Origin: Clostridium tepidum
Lineage (GTDB): Bacteria; Bacillota; Clostridia; Clostridiales; Clostridiaceae
DNA length: 64,000 nucleotides
Direction: 5' to 3'
Assembly (NCBI RefSeq): GCF_002008345.1
Contig: NZ_MRAE01000008.1
Location: 38,718-102,717 of the forward strand
Part shown: positions 9,718 through 18,982 of the stretch, in pieces
How the letters are laid out: every line of letters starts with the position of its first letter
Position numbering within the stretch: the first letter of the stretch is position 1
The notes under the pieces: model-generated
What the model saw: only the letters and a program-made list of their open reading frames with translations
The model's database searches: none
What the model was told of the DNA's origin: nothing
Position numbers and translations under genes: made by a program

Positions 9718-9927
9718 ATGGCAATTAGTTATAAAAAACTTTGGAAGCTTCTTATTGATAGAGATATGAAAAAGAAAGACTTACAGAAACTTGCAGGCAT
9801 TAGTTCTGCTACGATCACAAAGCTTGGTAAAAACGAAAATGTTAGTACAGAAATAATACAAAAAATCTGTATAGCGTTGGAATGTGACGTCTGTGATATC
9901 ATGGAAATGGATACCAAACGGAATTAG
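9718..9927 (+). CDS. Xre-family helix-turn-helix regulator of the restriction-modification operon
   Basis: This is a 69-residue DNA-binding protein made of a single Cro/C1-type helix-turn-helix domain; the helix pair is visible as KKDLQKLAGISSATITKLGKNENVSTEII. I place the start at the second of two adjacent ATG codons (9718), six bases after AGAGGTG (9705-9711); an open frame back to 9619 lacks a ribosome-binding site. It precedes hsdM by 42 bases, a common place for a small controller limiting expression of restriction-modification genes. Autoregulation through the upstream direct repeats is plausible but unproven. Confidence 0.85.
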   Translation: MAISYKKLWKLLIDRDMKKKDLQKLAGISSATITKLGKNENVSTEIIQKICIALECDVCDIMEMDTKRN

Positions 9928-9969
9928 TATTTATTATTGTGAAATATCAATCAAATGGAGGCTTGTTTA

Positions 9970-11928
9970 ATGATAAATATAAGAAAATTAGAATCAGAAT
10001 TATGGGAATCAGCAGATCTCTTACGTCAAGGTTCTAAATTAAGTTCTCAAGAATATTGCATGCCGGTTCTTGGTTTAATCTTTTTGCGTTATGCATATAG
10101 TCGGTTTAAATACGTGGAAGCTGAAATTCTAAAAGACCGTCCTGTACGTAATGGTCGCGTACTTCCTGTTGAGTCAAGTGATTTTAAGCAGAAAAGTGCT
10201 ATCTTTTTACCTGAGAAGGCACGATATGATTATCTGCTCAATTTGCCAGACGATGCTGATTGTGGGAAGGCAGTCAATGAGGCTATGGAGTTAATTGAGG
10301 CAGAGAGTACTCAATTGAAAGGAATACTACCCAAAACATATACTTCTTTCAGAAATGATTTGTTGAAAGAATTGTTGCGTATTTTTAACAATAGTGCATT
10401 GAACGAAATCAACGATGATATCCTAGGTCGCATTTATGAGTATTTCTTAAATAAGTTTGCTTCAGCTATCGCATCGGATGATGGAGTTTTCTTTACACCT
10501 AAATCTCTAGTAAAGATGATTGTGAATATAATTGAGCCAACTCAAGGGATAGTGTTAGATCCTGCCTGTGGCAGTGGTGGAATGTTTGTTTCCTCCAGCG
10601 ACTTTGTCAATTCTGAAGGAATCAATGCTAATTCTGCCATGACATTTTATGGACAAGAAAAAGTAGAGTTTAATGCGAAGTTATGTATCATGAATATGGC
10701 TGTACACGGATTAAATGCAAAAATCAAATCTGGTGATGAGGCTAACAGCTTCTATCATGATGCTCATAATCTGGAAGGGCGCTGCGATTATGTAATGGCT
10801 AATCCTCCATTTAATGTAGATAAAGTAAAAGCAGAATCTACTCAGAATGCAGGACGCTTACCTTTTGGGTTGCCGGGAGTAAATCAAAAAAAGGAAGTCT
10901 CTAATGCCAATTATCTTTGGATTTCATATTTCTATGCGTATTTAAATGATACTGGACGCGCTGGTTTTGTTATGGCTGCTTCTGCTACGGATAGTGGCAA
11001 TAAGGATCGAGAAATCAGAAAACAGCTTATTCAGACAGGACATGTAGACTGTTTAATGTCAGTGGCTAATAACTTCTTTTACAAGGTTTCATTGCCTTGC
11101 TCCCTGTGGTTCTTTGATAAGGGAAAGAAAGAAGAATTAAAGGATAAAGTGCTTTTCATAGATTCGCGTAATTACTATACTGTAGTGGATCGAACACTCA
11201 ATGAGTGGAGTGAATGGCAGATGAAAAACCTCAATGCCATTGTCTGGCTCTACCGTGGAGAGAAAGAAAAGTACACAAAATTATTACAGGATTATTGGAC
11301 TCAAATTATCAATGATTACAAAGAATTTGATGCTGCATTTGAAAGTGTGTCGGTACTGTTGAATGGCTATGGTGAGAAACTTAAACCATTGAGAGTTCAG
11401 ATTTCAGATATCGTTAAAAACTCAGAGGATATTAACCAGCTGTTACCGCTGAATGATTTGTTGAAAAAGTATAGTACAGAACTTAATGCTTCGTTAAAAG
11501 CTCTTTGTGAGTACGGTGATGGATTGGAGAAGGATGAAGCTAAGGTGTTTGCTAAATCCATCGATGAATCCGCAACAACTTGGGATCGCTTCAAAAAGTC
11601 TGTTTCTACTCGCATTGTGGAAGTAGTATCTCAAATCAAGGCCTGCCGTACAGTGATAAAAGAAGCAAAATGGCTCACTGAGAAATTCGGAGACGGCACA
11701 TATACCGATGTTCTGGGACTTTGTAAAGTTGCAACTATAGATGAAATAGAAGAAAAGAACTGGAGCCTTACTCCTGGTGTATATGTGGGTGTTGCTCCTG
11801 TAGAAGAAGATGATGAAAACTTCGAAGAAAGAATGACCGAAATTCACAAGGAACTCTTAACATTACAGTCAGAGGCAAACAAGTTAATGGATACTATTTC
11901 GGCGAACTTTGAGGTGTTGGGTATATGA
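9970..11928 (+). CDS. hsdM: Type I restriction-modification system, DNA methyltransferase subunit HsdM
   Basis: HsdM is the adenine-N6 methyltransferase of a type I complex (M2S for methylation, R2M2S for restriction). The N-terminal bundle is followed by the SAM motif DPACGSGG (197-204) and the catalytic NPPF (278-281). The protein has 652 residues, longer than classical HsdM, owing to a helical C-terminal extension of about 200 residues (from about 430) typical of one type I subgroup. The ATG at 9970 lies eight bases after TGGAGG; an ATG five codons earlier overlaps that site. The stop overlaps the hsdS start by four bases. Base composition is clearly less AT-rich than the chromosomal genes, consistent with transfer. 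Confidence 0.96.
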   Translation: MINIRKLESELWESADLLRQGSKLSSQEYCMPVLGLIFLRYAYSRFKYVEAEILKDRPVRNGRVLPVESSDFKQKSAIFLPEKARYDYLLNLPDDADCGKAVNEAMELIEAESTQLKGILPKTYTSFRNDLLKELLRIFNNSALNEINDDILGRIYEYFLNKFASAIASDDGVFFTPKSLVKMIVNIIEPTQGIVLDPACGSGGMFVSSSDFVNSEGINANSAMTFYGQEKVEFNAKLCIMNMAVHGLNAKIKSGDEANSFYHDAHNLEGRCDYVMANPPFNVDKVKAESTQNAGRLPFGLPGVNQKKEVSNANYLWISYFYAYLNDTGRAGFVMAASATDSGNKDREIRKQLIQTGHVDCLMSVANNFFYKVSLPCSLWFFDKGKKEELKDKVLFIDSRNYYTVVDRTLNEWSEWQMKNLNAIVWLYRGEKEKYTKLLQDYWTQIINDYKEFDAAFESVSVLLNGYGEKLKPLRVQISDIVKNSEDINQLLPLNDLLKKYSTELNASLKALCEYGDGLEKDEAKVFAKSIDESATTWDRFKKSVSTRIVEVVSQIKACRTVIKEAKWLTEKFGDGTYTDVLGLCKVATIDEIEEKNWSLTPGVYVGVAPVEEDDENFEERMTEIHKELLTLQSEANKLMDTISANFEVLGI

Positions 11929-13100
11929 ATAGAAAAGTACAATTAGGGGATTTATGCGATTTTATAAATGGTGGTGCTTGGAGTGATAAAGAGTATGTAA
12001 GTACAGGAATTCCTGTTCTTAAAGTATCAAATTTTAAACCATCTGGGTTTTTGTTAGAAGATGTTAGTAGATTACCGAATAGTAGTTTGGAAAAGTATAA
12101 GAAGCATCTTCTGCAAAAGGGAGATATGGTTATTGCTACAGTGGGGTCTCATCCTAATCTTGTAAATTCAGCTGCGGGTAGGAGTTGCGTAATAACCGAC
12201 GAGGTTACAGGATACTTGCTTAACCAGAATGCTGTCTGTGTGAGAACTCTTGATTCGGAAGTTTTAGACCAGAAATACTTAACTTACCTTGGTAAATCTT
12301 TTTATTTTCAACATTATATTCAATCCCGTGGTAAAGGCGCAGCAAATCAAATGCGTATAGCGATAAGTGCAATTAAGGAATACGAATTAGAGCCTCCAGA
12401 TATTGGCACACAACGACGCATTGCAGAAATTCTCTCAGCTTATGATGATTTAATAGAAAATAACCAAAAGCAGATTAAGTTGCTAGAAGAAGCTGCCATG
12501 AGGTTGTATAAAGAATGGTTTGTAAATCTTCGATTCCCTGGATATGAAAACAGTAAGATAGTTGATGGTGTGCCGGAGGGGTGGAGATTGGGTAGAGTTT
12601 CAGAGTTGGCTGAGTTTAAACGTGGAAAAACAATCACCAAAAAAAATGCTAAAGATGGCAATGTACCTGTAGTTGCTGGTGGTTTAGAACCTGCTTATTT
12701 TCACAATGTTGCTAATACTGTAGCTCCAGTTATTACTATAAGTGCTTCAGGAGCCAATGCAGGGTATACAAGATTGTATAATACTGATATCTGGGCATCA
12801 GACTGCTCATATATTGATGCGTCTTATGGAGATAAGCTCTACTTCATTTATACATTTTTGAAAAATAATAAAGAAGTAATTGATAATTTACAACGTGGAG
12901 CTGCGCAACCACACGTATATGCAAAAGATATTAATGCATTATCTACTTATATACCAGAATCTACTATTATGGAACCGTTTTGTAATTTAGTTGCTCCTTT
13001 ATTCAAAAAAATAGCAGTTCAAGAACGATTAATTTCAGAATTAAAACAAGCGCGCGATAAACTACTTCCTAAACTTATGAGTGGTGAGATTGAGGTGTAA
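11925..13100 (+). CDS. hsdS: Type I restriction-modification system, specificity subunit HsdS
   Basis: HsdS gives the complex its bipartite DNA target. The 391-residue protein has two target-recognition domains (about 1-155 and 200-355), each followed by a conserved helical spacer: the central one reads DIGTQRRIAEILSAYDDLIE, the C-terminal one AVQERLISELKQARDKLLPK. The arrangement is complete, so no truncation is seen. The target sequence cannot be read from the protein. It overlaps hsdM by four bases (ATGA) and ends two bases before the next open reading frame, so translation is probably coupled. Confidence 0.95.
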   Translation: MNRKVQLGDLCDFINGGAWSDKEYVSTGIPVLKVSNFKPSGFLLEDVSRLPNSSLEKYKKHLLQKGDMVIATVGSHPNLVNSAAGRSCVITDEVTGYLLNQNAVCVRTLDSEVLDQKYLTYLGKSFYFQHYIQSRGKGAANQMRIAISAIKEYELEPPDIGTQRRIAEILSAYDDLIENNQKQIKLLEEAAMRLYKEWFVNLRFPGYENSKIVDGVPEGWRLGRVSELAEFKRGKTITKKNAKDGNVPVVAGGLEPAYFHNVANTVAPVITISASGANAGYTRLYNTDIWASDCSYIDASYGDKLYFIYTFLKNNKEVIDNLQRGAAQPHVYAKDINALSTYIPESTIMEPFCNLVAPLFKKIAVQERLISELKQARDKLLPKLMSGEIEV

Positions 13101-13102
13101 TT

Positions 13103-13669
13103 ATGGTTAAAATACCTTTAGAATTTATCCAGATGGTTGAAAATGATATAGAACTTGTAAATAAACTAATTGATAGTGAGGCTGATGAAGAGACTTTGAA
13201 AAGCCTCCATATGGAGCTTGATGGTAAATATCAAGCATGCATAAAGAACTGGGATAATAGTATGTATGGTTGGGTTAAAAATTTTGGTTTTTCATATGAA
13301 TTCTTAGGAGTATCAAGCTTACTATACAATCTAAAAATAATGAAAGCAAAACTGACATCCTATAAATATCAAATAAACGCTATACCGAATATGGTTCCAG
13401 ACACAACAGTTAATGTAAGCATAGATAATAATATTGATATTAAGATATCTTTTGAAACTGTTCGATCTCAAATTGACAATAATATGTCTCTCACTACTGA
13501 TGAAACGATGGAAGCTAAACAAAAGATTGATGAGATAGAGGAAATTGTAAAATCAAAAGATAGCAAAAAAAACAAATGGCAAAAAGCAAAGCCTATTCTA
13601 GTTTGGTTAGCTGATAAGAGTGTTGATGTAGGTACAGCTATATTGCCACTATTATTAAAGATCCACTAA
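13103..13669 (+). CDS. Unknown 188-residue protein embedded in the type I RM operon
   Basis: I do not recognise this protein. It is 188 residues long, with a helical N-terminal half (EFIQMVENDIELVNKLID...), a middle section of alternating polar residues (TTVNVSIDNNIDIKISFETV), a Lys/Glu-rich helix, and a C-terminal hydrophobic segment (about 166-186, ending ILPLLLKI) that could insert in or lie on a membrane. It is tightly packed: two bases after hsdS and twelve before hsdR. That spacing means it is translated with the RM system. An accessory role, such as an abortive-infection effector or RM modifier, is only an inference from position and the C-terminal hydrophobic tail. Confidence 0.85.
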   Translation: MVKIPLEFIQMVENDIELVNKLIDSEADEETLKSLHMELDGKYQACIKNWDNSMYGWVKNFGFSYEFLGVSSLLYNLKIMKAKLTSYKYQINAIPNMVPDTTVNVSIDNNIDIKISFETVRSQIDNNMSLTTDETMEAKQKIDEIEEIVKSKDSKKNKWQKAKPILVWLADKSVDVGTAILPLLLKIH

Positions 13670-13681
13670 GGAGGCGTACAT

Positions 13682-16600
13682 ATGAGTTGGGAGTATTCTG
13701 AAAATATATTGGTTCAAAATAGTGCAGGAAACCTGCTTCAAGATGAATTGGGGTGGGATGTTCAGTTTGCTTATAATAAGGAAGTCCTTGGTGAGAATGG
13801 CACCTTTGGGCGCAAAAGTTATAAGGAAATCGTTCTTACCCGGTACCTTCGTAAGGCACTGTTTGATAATAACGACTGGCTAACAGAAGAATACTGTGAT
13901 TCTGCAATTAAGACACTTCTTGCTTATACATCCTCTAGTAGCTTAATGCAAATTAATCGCGAAAAATATGGAATGCTTCGAGATGGTATTCCTATAAAAG
14001 TTAGGAAAGCTAACGGCAATCAGGAAAATAGGTTGGTCCGGGTGTTTAATTTCTCTGATCCTAAAAAGAACCATTTTCTTGCTGTAAAGGAGATGAAGAT
14101 TCACGGTGATTTATATCGTCGCAGGACCGATATTGTTGGCTTTGTGAATGGCATTCCACTACTTTTTATAGAGTTAAAAAAGCAAAATGTAGATGTACAG
14201 GATGCCTACACCTGCAATTACACTGACTATTTAGATACCATTCCCCAGCTATTTCATTTCAATGCCTTTGTTATGTTGTCCAATGGCTTGGAATCAAAAG
14301 TAGGTACCCTAGGTAGTAAATACGAGTTTTTTAATGATTGGAAACGTCTGCATGAGGATGATACTGGTTCAGTGGAACTGGAAACCATGTTGAAAGGTAT
14401 TTGTAATAAGAAAAACTTCATGGATTTATTTGAAAATTTTATCCTTTTTGATACTTCTGGTGGAACAACGGCAAAAATTATGGCAAGAAACCATCAGTTC
14501 CTTGGTGTTAACGAAGCTGTTGAATCTTATAAGAATCGAAAGTTAAACAATGGTAAACTGGGTGTATTCTGGCATACTCAGGGTAGCGGGAAAAGTTATT
14601 CCATGGTATTTCTTGCACAAAAAATTCGCCGAAAATTTGCAGGCTCCCCAACCTTTGTTATTCTGACAGATCGTGAAGAGCTGAATAAGCAAATTAGTGA
14701 TACCTTTGAAGCTTGTGGCTTACTTGGTACCACTAAAGCAAAACAGTTTATTGCTACTAGTGGTGAAGATTTAATTCAGAAATTAAAAGGAAATCCAAGC
14801 TTTATTTTTACATTGATCCATAAGTTTAATAAACCAGATGAACCACCAATTATTCCTGACCACGACATCATTGTCTTATCAGATGAAGCCCATCGTACGC
14901 AAAATGGTATATTTGCTGATAATATGTGTACATTGCTTCCTACAGCTTCCCGTATTGGATTTACAGGTACACCGCTGTTCGCTTATGACAATATTACCGA
15001 AAGAACATTTGGCGGCTATGTTTCCATTTATGATTTCAAGCGTGCTGTAGATGATGGAGCGACGGTTCCTCTTTATTATGAGAATAGAGCCGATCTACTG
15101 GAAATAGACAATCCTGAAATTAATGATGAACTACTAGATGCAATAGAACAGGCTGATCTGGATGTTAATCAGCAGGCTAAACTAGAACAGGAACTAGCTA
15201 AGGACATACATGTCCTTACCAGTGAAAAACGTTTGGATACCATTGCAAAGGATTTTGTAGAGCATTACTCTGAGTTGTGGACAACGGGTAAAGCCATGTT
15301 TGTTTGTATCAATAAAGTAACTGCAGTTCGAATGTTTAATTTAGCTCAGAAATATTGGGAGCTAAAAATAAAAGAAATTGAATCTTCGCTATCTGGAGCC
15401 ACACAGCAGGAATACATGGAAATCAGCCGTAGGCTAGAGTGGATGAAAAACACAGAAATGGCGGTTATTATCAGTCAGGAACAAAATGAAGTAGCTACTT
15501 TTGAAAAATGGGGACTGGATATTAAACCCCATCGCAGCAAAATGGAAAAACGAGAAATGGACAAGGAATTTAAGGATCCTGATAATCCATTTCGGATCGT
15601 ATTTGTTTGCGCTATGTGGTTGACAGGGTTTGATGTGAAATGCCTTTCTACAATCTATTTGGATAAGCCATTAAAGGCACATACCTTAATGCAAACCATA
15701 GCACGAGCGAATCGTGTTTATGAGGGAAAAAGCAATGGCCTAATTGTTGATTATGTTGGTGTTGTTAAAGCACTGAGGAAGGCTTTGGCTGATTATACAA
15801 AAACTAAAGGCGGTACTGATGGATCTGATCCTGCTCCTGATAAAGCAGAGTTGATTGCTCGTATCATTGCATTAACCAATGATATCATCGCATACATGAA
15901 ACAGCATGGTTTTAGCTTGTCAGATCTCGTTCAGGCAGTTGACTTTGACAAGTTGGCCTTGGTTCAAGAGGGGGCTAATGCCATGTGCGTCTCAGAGGAA
16001 GTGAAGAAACGTTTTGAAGTTATGGCTAGGGAATTATTCAAACTGTTTAAGTATGTCGAAAAACAAGAAGTCACAGATCAGTACCGAGCTTATAAAAATG
16101 CTATCAGTGCAGTTTATGACCAGATGCAGGAAAAAAGGAAGCATTCGGATAATACAGATTTAATGATTCAGCTGCACAATATAGTTAGTGAATATATCAA
16201 AGTTGTTAAGCTACCAGAGCATGTAAACGAAGATGGTAGTGGATACTTAGTTGAAAGTCGCCGCTTTGATATCAGCCATATTGATTTCGAACGATTGCAG
16301 CAGGAATTTGCACGTGTTAAGAACAAGAATCTTCTTATGAAAGATTTACAGGAGCTTATCAATGACAGGTTGGATAATATGATGAAGCGCAACCCATCAC
16401 GTATTAACTATTATGAACGATATCAGAAAATTATTGAGGAATATAATGCTGAACAGGACAAAGCTGCCATAGAGAAAACATTTATTGACTTAACTAACTT
16501 CGTGAATGATCTGGATGATGAGGAAAAAAGATACGTGCGGGAAGGATTTAGCAATGACGAAGAATTGGCTATGTACGATTTGCTTTTTAAGGACTCGCTT

Positions 16601-16837
16601 ACTCCGGCAGAGATTAAAAAGGTTAAGAAGCTTGCCAAGGTATTGTTGGAACGAATCAAGGATAAAATCAGTGAATTGGATCATTGGACAGAAAAGGAAG
16701 AGACTAAGGCAGCAGTCGATATACTTATCAGAGATACCCTATGGAGTGAACTACCTGATAGTTACGATGATAGACTATTAAATGAATATCGGCGAAAGAT
16801 TTATGAGTTTGTATATACCACTTATCCAGCGGCGTAA
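13682..16837 (+). CDS. hsdR: Type I restriction-modification system, endonuclease/translocase subunit HsdR
   Basis: HsdR translocates DNA with ATP and cuts unmethylated DNA at a distance from the target. The nuclease site is visible as D150 and E164-L-K166 (D...ELK). The helicase part has Walker A GSGKS (301-305), DEAH (401-404), GFTGTP, and the later motif QTIARANRVYEG. The 1051-residue protein is full length with a helical C-terminal domain for binding HsdM. Its ATG follows AAGGAGGCGTACAT. It is the last gene of the hsd operon and shares its higher GC content. Confidence 0.96.
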   Translation: MSWEYSENILVQNSAGNLLQDELGWDVQFAYNKEVLGENGTFGRKSYKEIVLTRYLRKALFDNNDWLTEEYCDSAIKTLLAYTSSSSLMQINREKYGMLRDGIPIKVRKANGNQENRLVRVFNFSDPKKNHFLAVKEMKIHGDLYRRRTDIVGFVNGIPLLFIELKKQNVDVQDAYTCNYTDYLDTIPQLFHFNAFVMLSNGLESKVGTLGSKYEFFNDWKRLHEDDTGSVELETMLKGICNKKNFMDLFENFILFDTSGGTTAKIMARNHQFLGVNEAVESYKNRKLNNGKLGVFWHTQGSGKSYSMVFLAQKIRRKFAGSPTFVILTDREELNKQISDTFEACGLLGTTKAKQFIATSGEDLIQKLKGNPSFIFTLIHKFNKPDEPPIIPDHDIIVLSDEAHRTQNGIFADNMCTLLPTASRIGFTGTPLFAYDNITERTFGGYVSIYDFKRAVDDGATVPLYYENRADLLEIDNPEINDELLDAIEQADLDVNQQAKLEQELAKDIHVLTSEKRLDTIAKDFVEHYSELWTTGKAMFVCINKVTAVRMFNLAQKYWELKIKEIESSLSGATQQEYMEISRRLEWMKNTEMAVIISQEQNEVATFEKWGLDIKPHRSKMEKREMDKEFKDPDNPFRIVFVCAMWLTGFDVKCLSTIYLDKPLKAHTLMQTIARANRVYEGKSNGLIVDYVGVVKALRKALADYTKTKGGTDGSDPAPDKAELIARIIALTNDIIAYMKQHGFSLSDLVQAVDFDKLALVQEGANAMCVSEEVKKRFEVMARELFKLFKYVEKQEVTDQYRAYKNAISAVYDQMQEKRKHSDNTDLMIQLHNIVSEYIKVVKLPEHVNEDGSGYLVESRRFDISHIDFERLQQEFARVKNKNLLMKDLQELINDRLDNMMKRNPSRINYYERYQKIIEEYNAEQDKAAIEKTFIDLTNFVNDLDDEEKRYVREGFSNDEELAMYDLLFKDSLTPAEIKKVKKLAKVLLERIKDKISELDHWTEKEETKAAVDILIRDTLWSELPDSYDDRLLNEYRRKIYEFVYTTYPAA

Positions 16838-17018
16838 AGATCAAATAGTAATAAAAAAGCTCTATAGACTTGAAAAACTTCCAAAGTGGAATGGGGTGCA
16901 TTATATAGATTTTGCTTCAGAGGAGATTAGCAGAAGGGACAGCGCTTTCTCTCTCTTTTCAACTCTGCAGGGGCCTATTTTAAAGCTTTGGGAGTGGGAA
17001 AATATCAAGTTCTATTAA
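16838..17018 (+). pseudogene. Possible coding remnant between hsdR and the OLD nuclease gene
   Basis: One frame stays open through this 180-base gap and reads like protein (for example WNGVHYIDFASEEISRRDSA), ending at a TAA. It has no start codon or ribosome-binding site of its own; in frame it could only begin within hsdR. It may be the 3' end of a gene lost during assembly of the island, or a chance open frame. Confidence 0.25.
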
Positions 17019-17083
17019 TTTTTATCGATATACATGTATTTTTGAAGAAGGTAATTATCCTTCTTACCTAGGGGGAGTAACTT

Positions 17084-18967
17084 ATGTATATATCTTCTGT
17101 CATTATTGAAAATTTTAGATGCTTCGGGGAAAGCGTAGAATTTAAATTTAATAAAGGCTTGACGGTTCTTATTGGAGAAAATGATTCGGGTAAAACAGCT
17201 GTTATTGATGCAATAAGATATGCGTTGGGAACTACGGATCAGAGTTGGCAACGTGTAGAAATAACTGATTATTATAATGAAGATGTTACAAAGGAAATTA
17301 AAATTACGATCATTTTTTCGGATTTAACTGAAGATGAAAAAGCTGCTTTTATGGAATGTTTAACGTATACCAAGAACGATGTGTTATTATATTTTAATTG
17401 GTCAGCAAGATTTTTGACAAATGTAAATCCAAATAGGACTTTTATTAATATTACATGTGGAAAAGCTGGAGATGTGGGATCTCCAGCTGCTGAAGCAAGA
17501 GAATTACTACGAGTAACATATCTAAAACCTTTACGTGATGCATATATACAAATGAAATCCGGACGTAATTCAAGATTAGCTCAAATTTTAAGTACAGTAC
17601 CAGATTTGAATGCTGGTATTAAAGAATACGCAGAAGGAATTGATCTTAATGAACTTTCTTTGACAGGTATATTTGATTTATCCAATCATTTACTTGCTCA
17701 TCATAGAAAAATTAAAGAGGTAAATAAGGCGATTGATGAAGTTTTAAAAAGGCAGATGTTATTGAGTAATGATGAAATAAAAACGGAAATAATAGTAGCT
17801 AATACAGCCAATAATGAAGATAGAAAAATACATACATTATTAGAAAAGCTGGATTTGCAAGTAGATAATCATTCAAAAAATAGTTATGGTAAAGTTGGAT
17901 TAGGAACAAGCAATATTATGAGTATGGCATGTGAGCTACTTCTAAATCAATATAACGAAGAAAATAGCTCTTTTATGCTTATAGAAGAACCAGAGGCACA
18001 TATTCATGCACAGCGCCAACTAAAATTAATTCAATCAATGCAAACACATTGTAACACAGGGAATCAACAAGTTATTATAACAACACATTCACCATTATTA
18101 ACTTCTGTTGTTAAGTTAGAGAATCTTGTTCTAATACACAATCATATAGCTTATTCTATGAAATCAGATTATACAATGCTAGAGGACAATGATTATAAAT
18201 ATTTAGAACGATATTTAGATGCTACAAAAGCCAATCTTTTCTTTGCTAGAGGAGTTTTAATTGTAGAAGGTCCTGGAGAAGAACTATTACTCCCTACAAT
18301 AGCTACTTTGTTAGGTAGAAGCCTAACAGACTATGGTGTTTCTATTGTAAATGTAAAAAGTACTGGTCTAAGACGATATGCTCGTATTTTTCAAAGGAAA
18401 AACAGTGATGAGATTATAAATATACCTGTTGCGTGCATTGCCGACAGAGATATAATGCCAGATTGTGCTCCTGCTATATGTATAAATGAAGAATATGCAG
18501 ACAAAGATAAATGGCCAAAGAAGAATCGAAGATGGAAAACTGAGTCAGAAATAGACGATAATGAAAAATACTTAAATAAAATCAAAGAAAAGGCTGACGG
18601 TAAACCTGTAAAGACATTTATTGCAGAACATTGGACGCTTGAATATGATTTAGCACGATCTGGCCTTGCAGAAGAAATGCTTAATACTATATCGAAAATA
18701 AGAGCAAAAGAGTTAAAGGAATGTATGCCAGAAGATTTGCTTTCCGATTATATTAAAGAATACAATAATTATGTTACAGATGAAGAAAAGGCTTCTTATG
18801 TATACTCGTTTTTTAGTCATAAGACAATATCTAAAGCTGAATTTGCTCAACAATTTGCAATAGATTTGGAAGAAAAGTATTTAAATTATAAGAGTAATAA
18901 TTTGAATGAGTTATTGCCAAAATATTTAGTGGAAGCTATTGAATATGTGACAAGTCCTTTGATATAA
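17084..18967 (+). CDS. OLD-family ATP-dependent nuclease (GajA-like, Gabija defence component)
   Basis: The protein joins an ABC/SMC-type ATPase to a C-terminal TOPRIM nuclease domain. Visible motifs are Walker A GENDSGKT (31-38), the signature region GKVGLGTSN, Walker B with EEPEAH (301-306), the H-loop TTHSPL (333-338), and the TOPRIM acidic sites VEGPGEE (394-400) and DRD (454-456). At 627 residues it is in the class 2 OLD range; this class is typically encoded beside a UvrD-like helicase, as here. In the Gabija system GajA nicks phage DNA when nucleotides fall. The ATG follows GGGGGAG. Base composition is lower in GC than the hsd genes, so the pair was probably acquired separately. Confidence 0.87.
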   Translation: MYISSVIIENFRCFGESVEFKFNKGLTVLIGENDSGKTAVIDAIRYALGTTDQSWQRVEITDYYNEDVTKEIKITIIFSDLTEDEKAAFMECLTYTKNDVLLYFNWSARFLTNVNPNRTFINITCGKAGDVGSPAAEARELLRVTYLKPLRDAYIQMKSGRNSRLAQILSTVPDLNAGIKEYAEGIDLNELSLTGIFDLSNHLLAHHRKIKEVNKAIDEVLKRQMLLSNDEIKTEIIVANTANNEDRKIHTLLEKLDLQVDNHSKNSYGKVGLGTSNIMSMACELLLNQYNEENSSFMLIEEPEAHIHAQRQLKLIQSMQTHCNTGNQQVIITTHSPLLTSVVKLENLVLIHNHIAYSMKSDYTMLEDNDYKYLERYLDATKANLFFARGVLIVEGPGEELLLPTIATLLGRSLTDYGVSIVNVKSTGLRRYARIFQRKNSDEIINIPVACIADRDIMPDCAPAICINEEYADKDKWPKKNRRWKTESEIDDNEKYLNKIKEKADGKPVKTFIAEHWTLEYDLARSGLAEEMLNTISKIRAKELKECMPEDLLSDYIKEYNNYVTDEEKASYVYSFFSHKTISKAEFAQQFAIDLEEKYLNYKSNNLNELLPKYLVEAIEYVTSPLI

Positions 18968-18982
18968 AGGTGGTGAGTTAAT

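Noticed and set aside
14838..15050. 70-aa open frame inside hsdR, same strand
   Set aside because: It lies wholly within the conserved helicase region of HsdR in another frame and has no own start signal.
16506..16781. 91-aa open frame in the hsdR 3' part
   Set aside because: Arg/Lys/Leu-biased shadow of the true HsdR frame.
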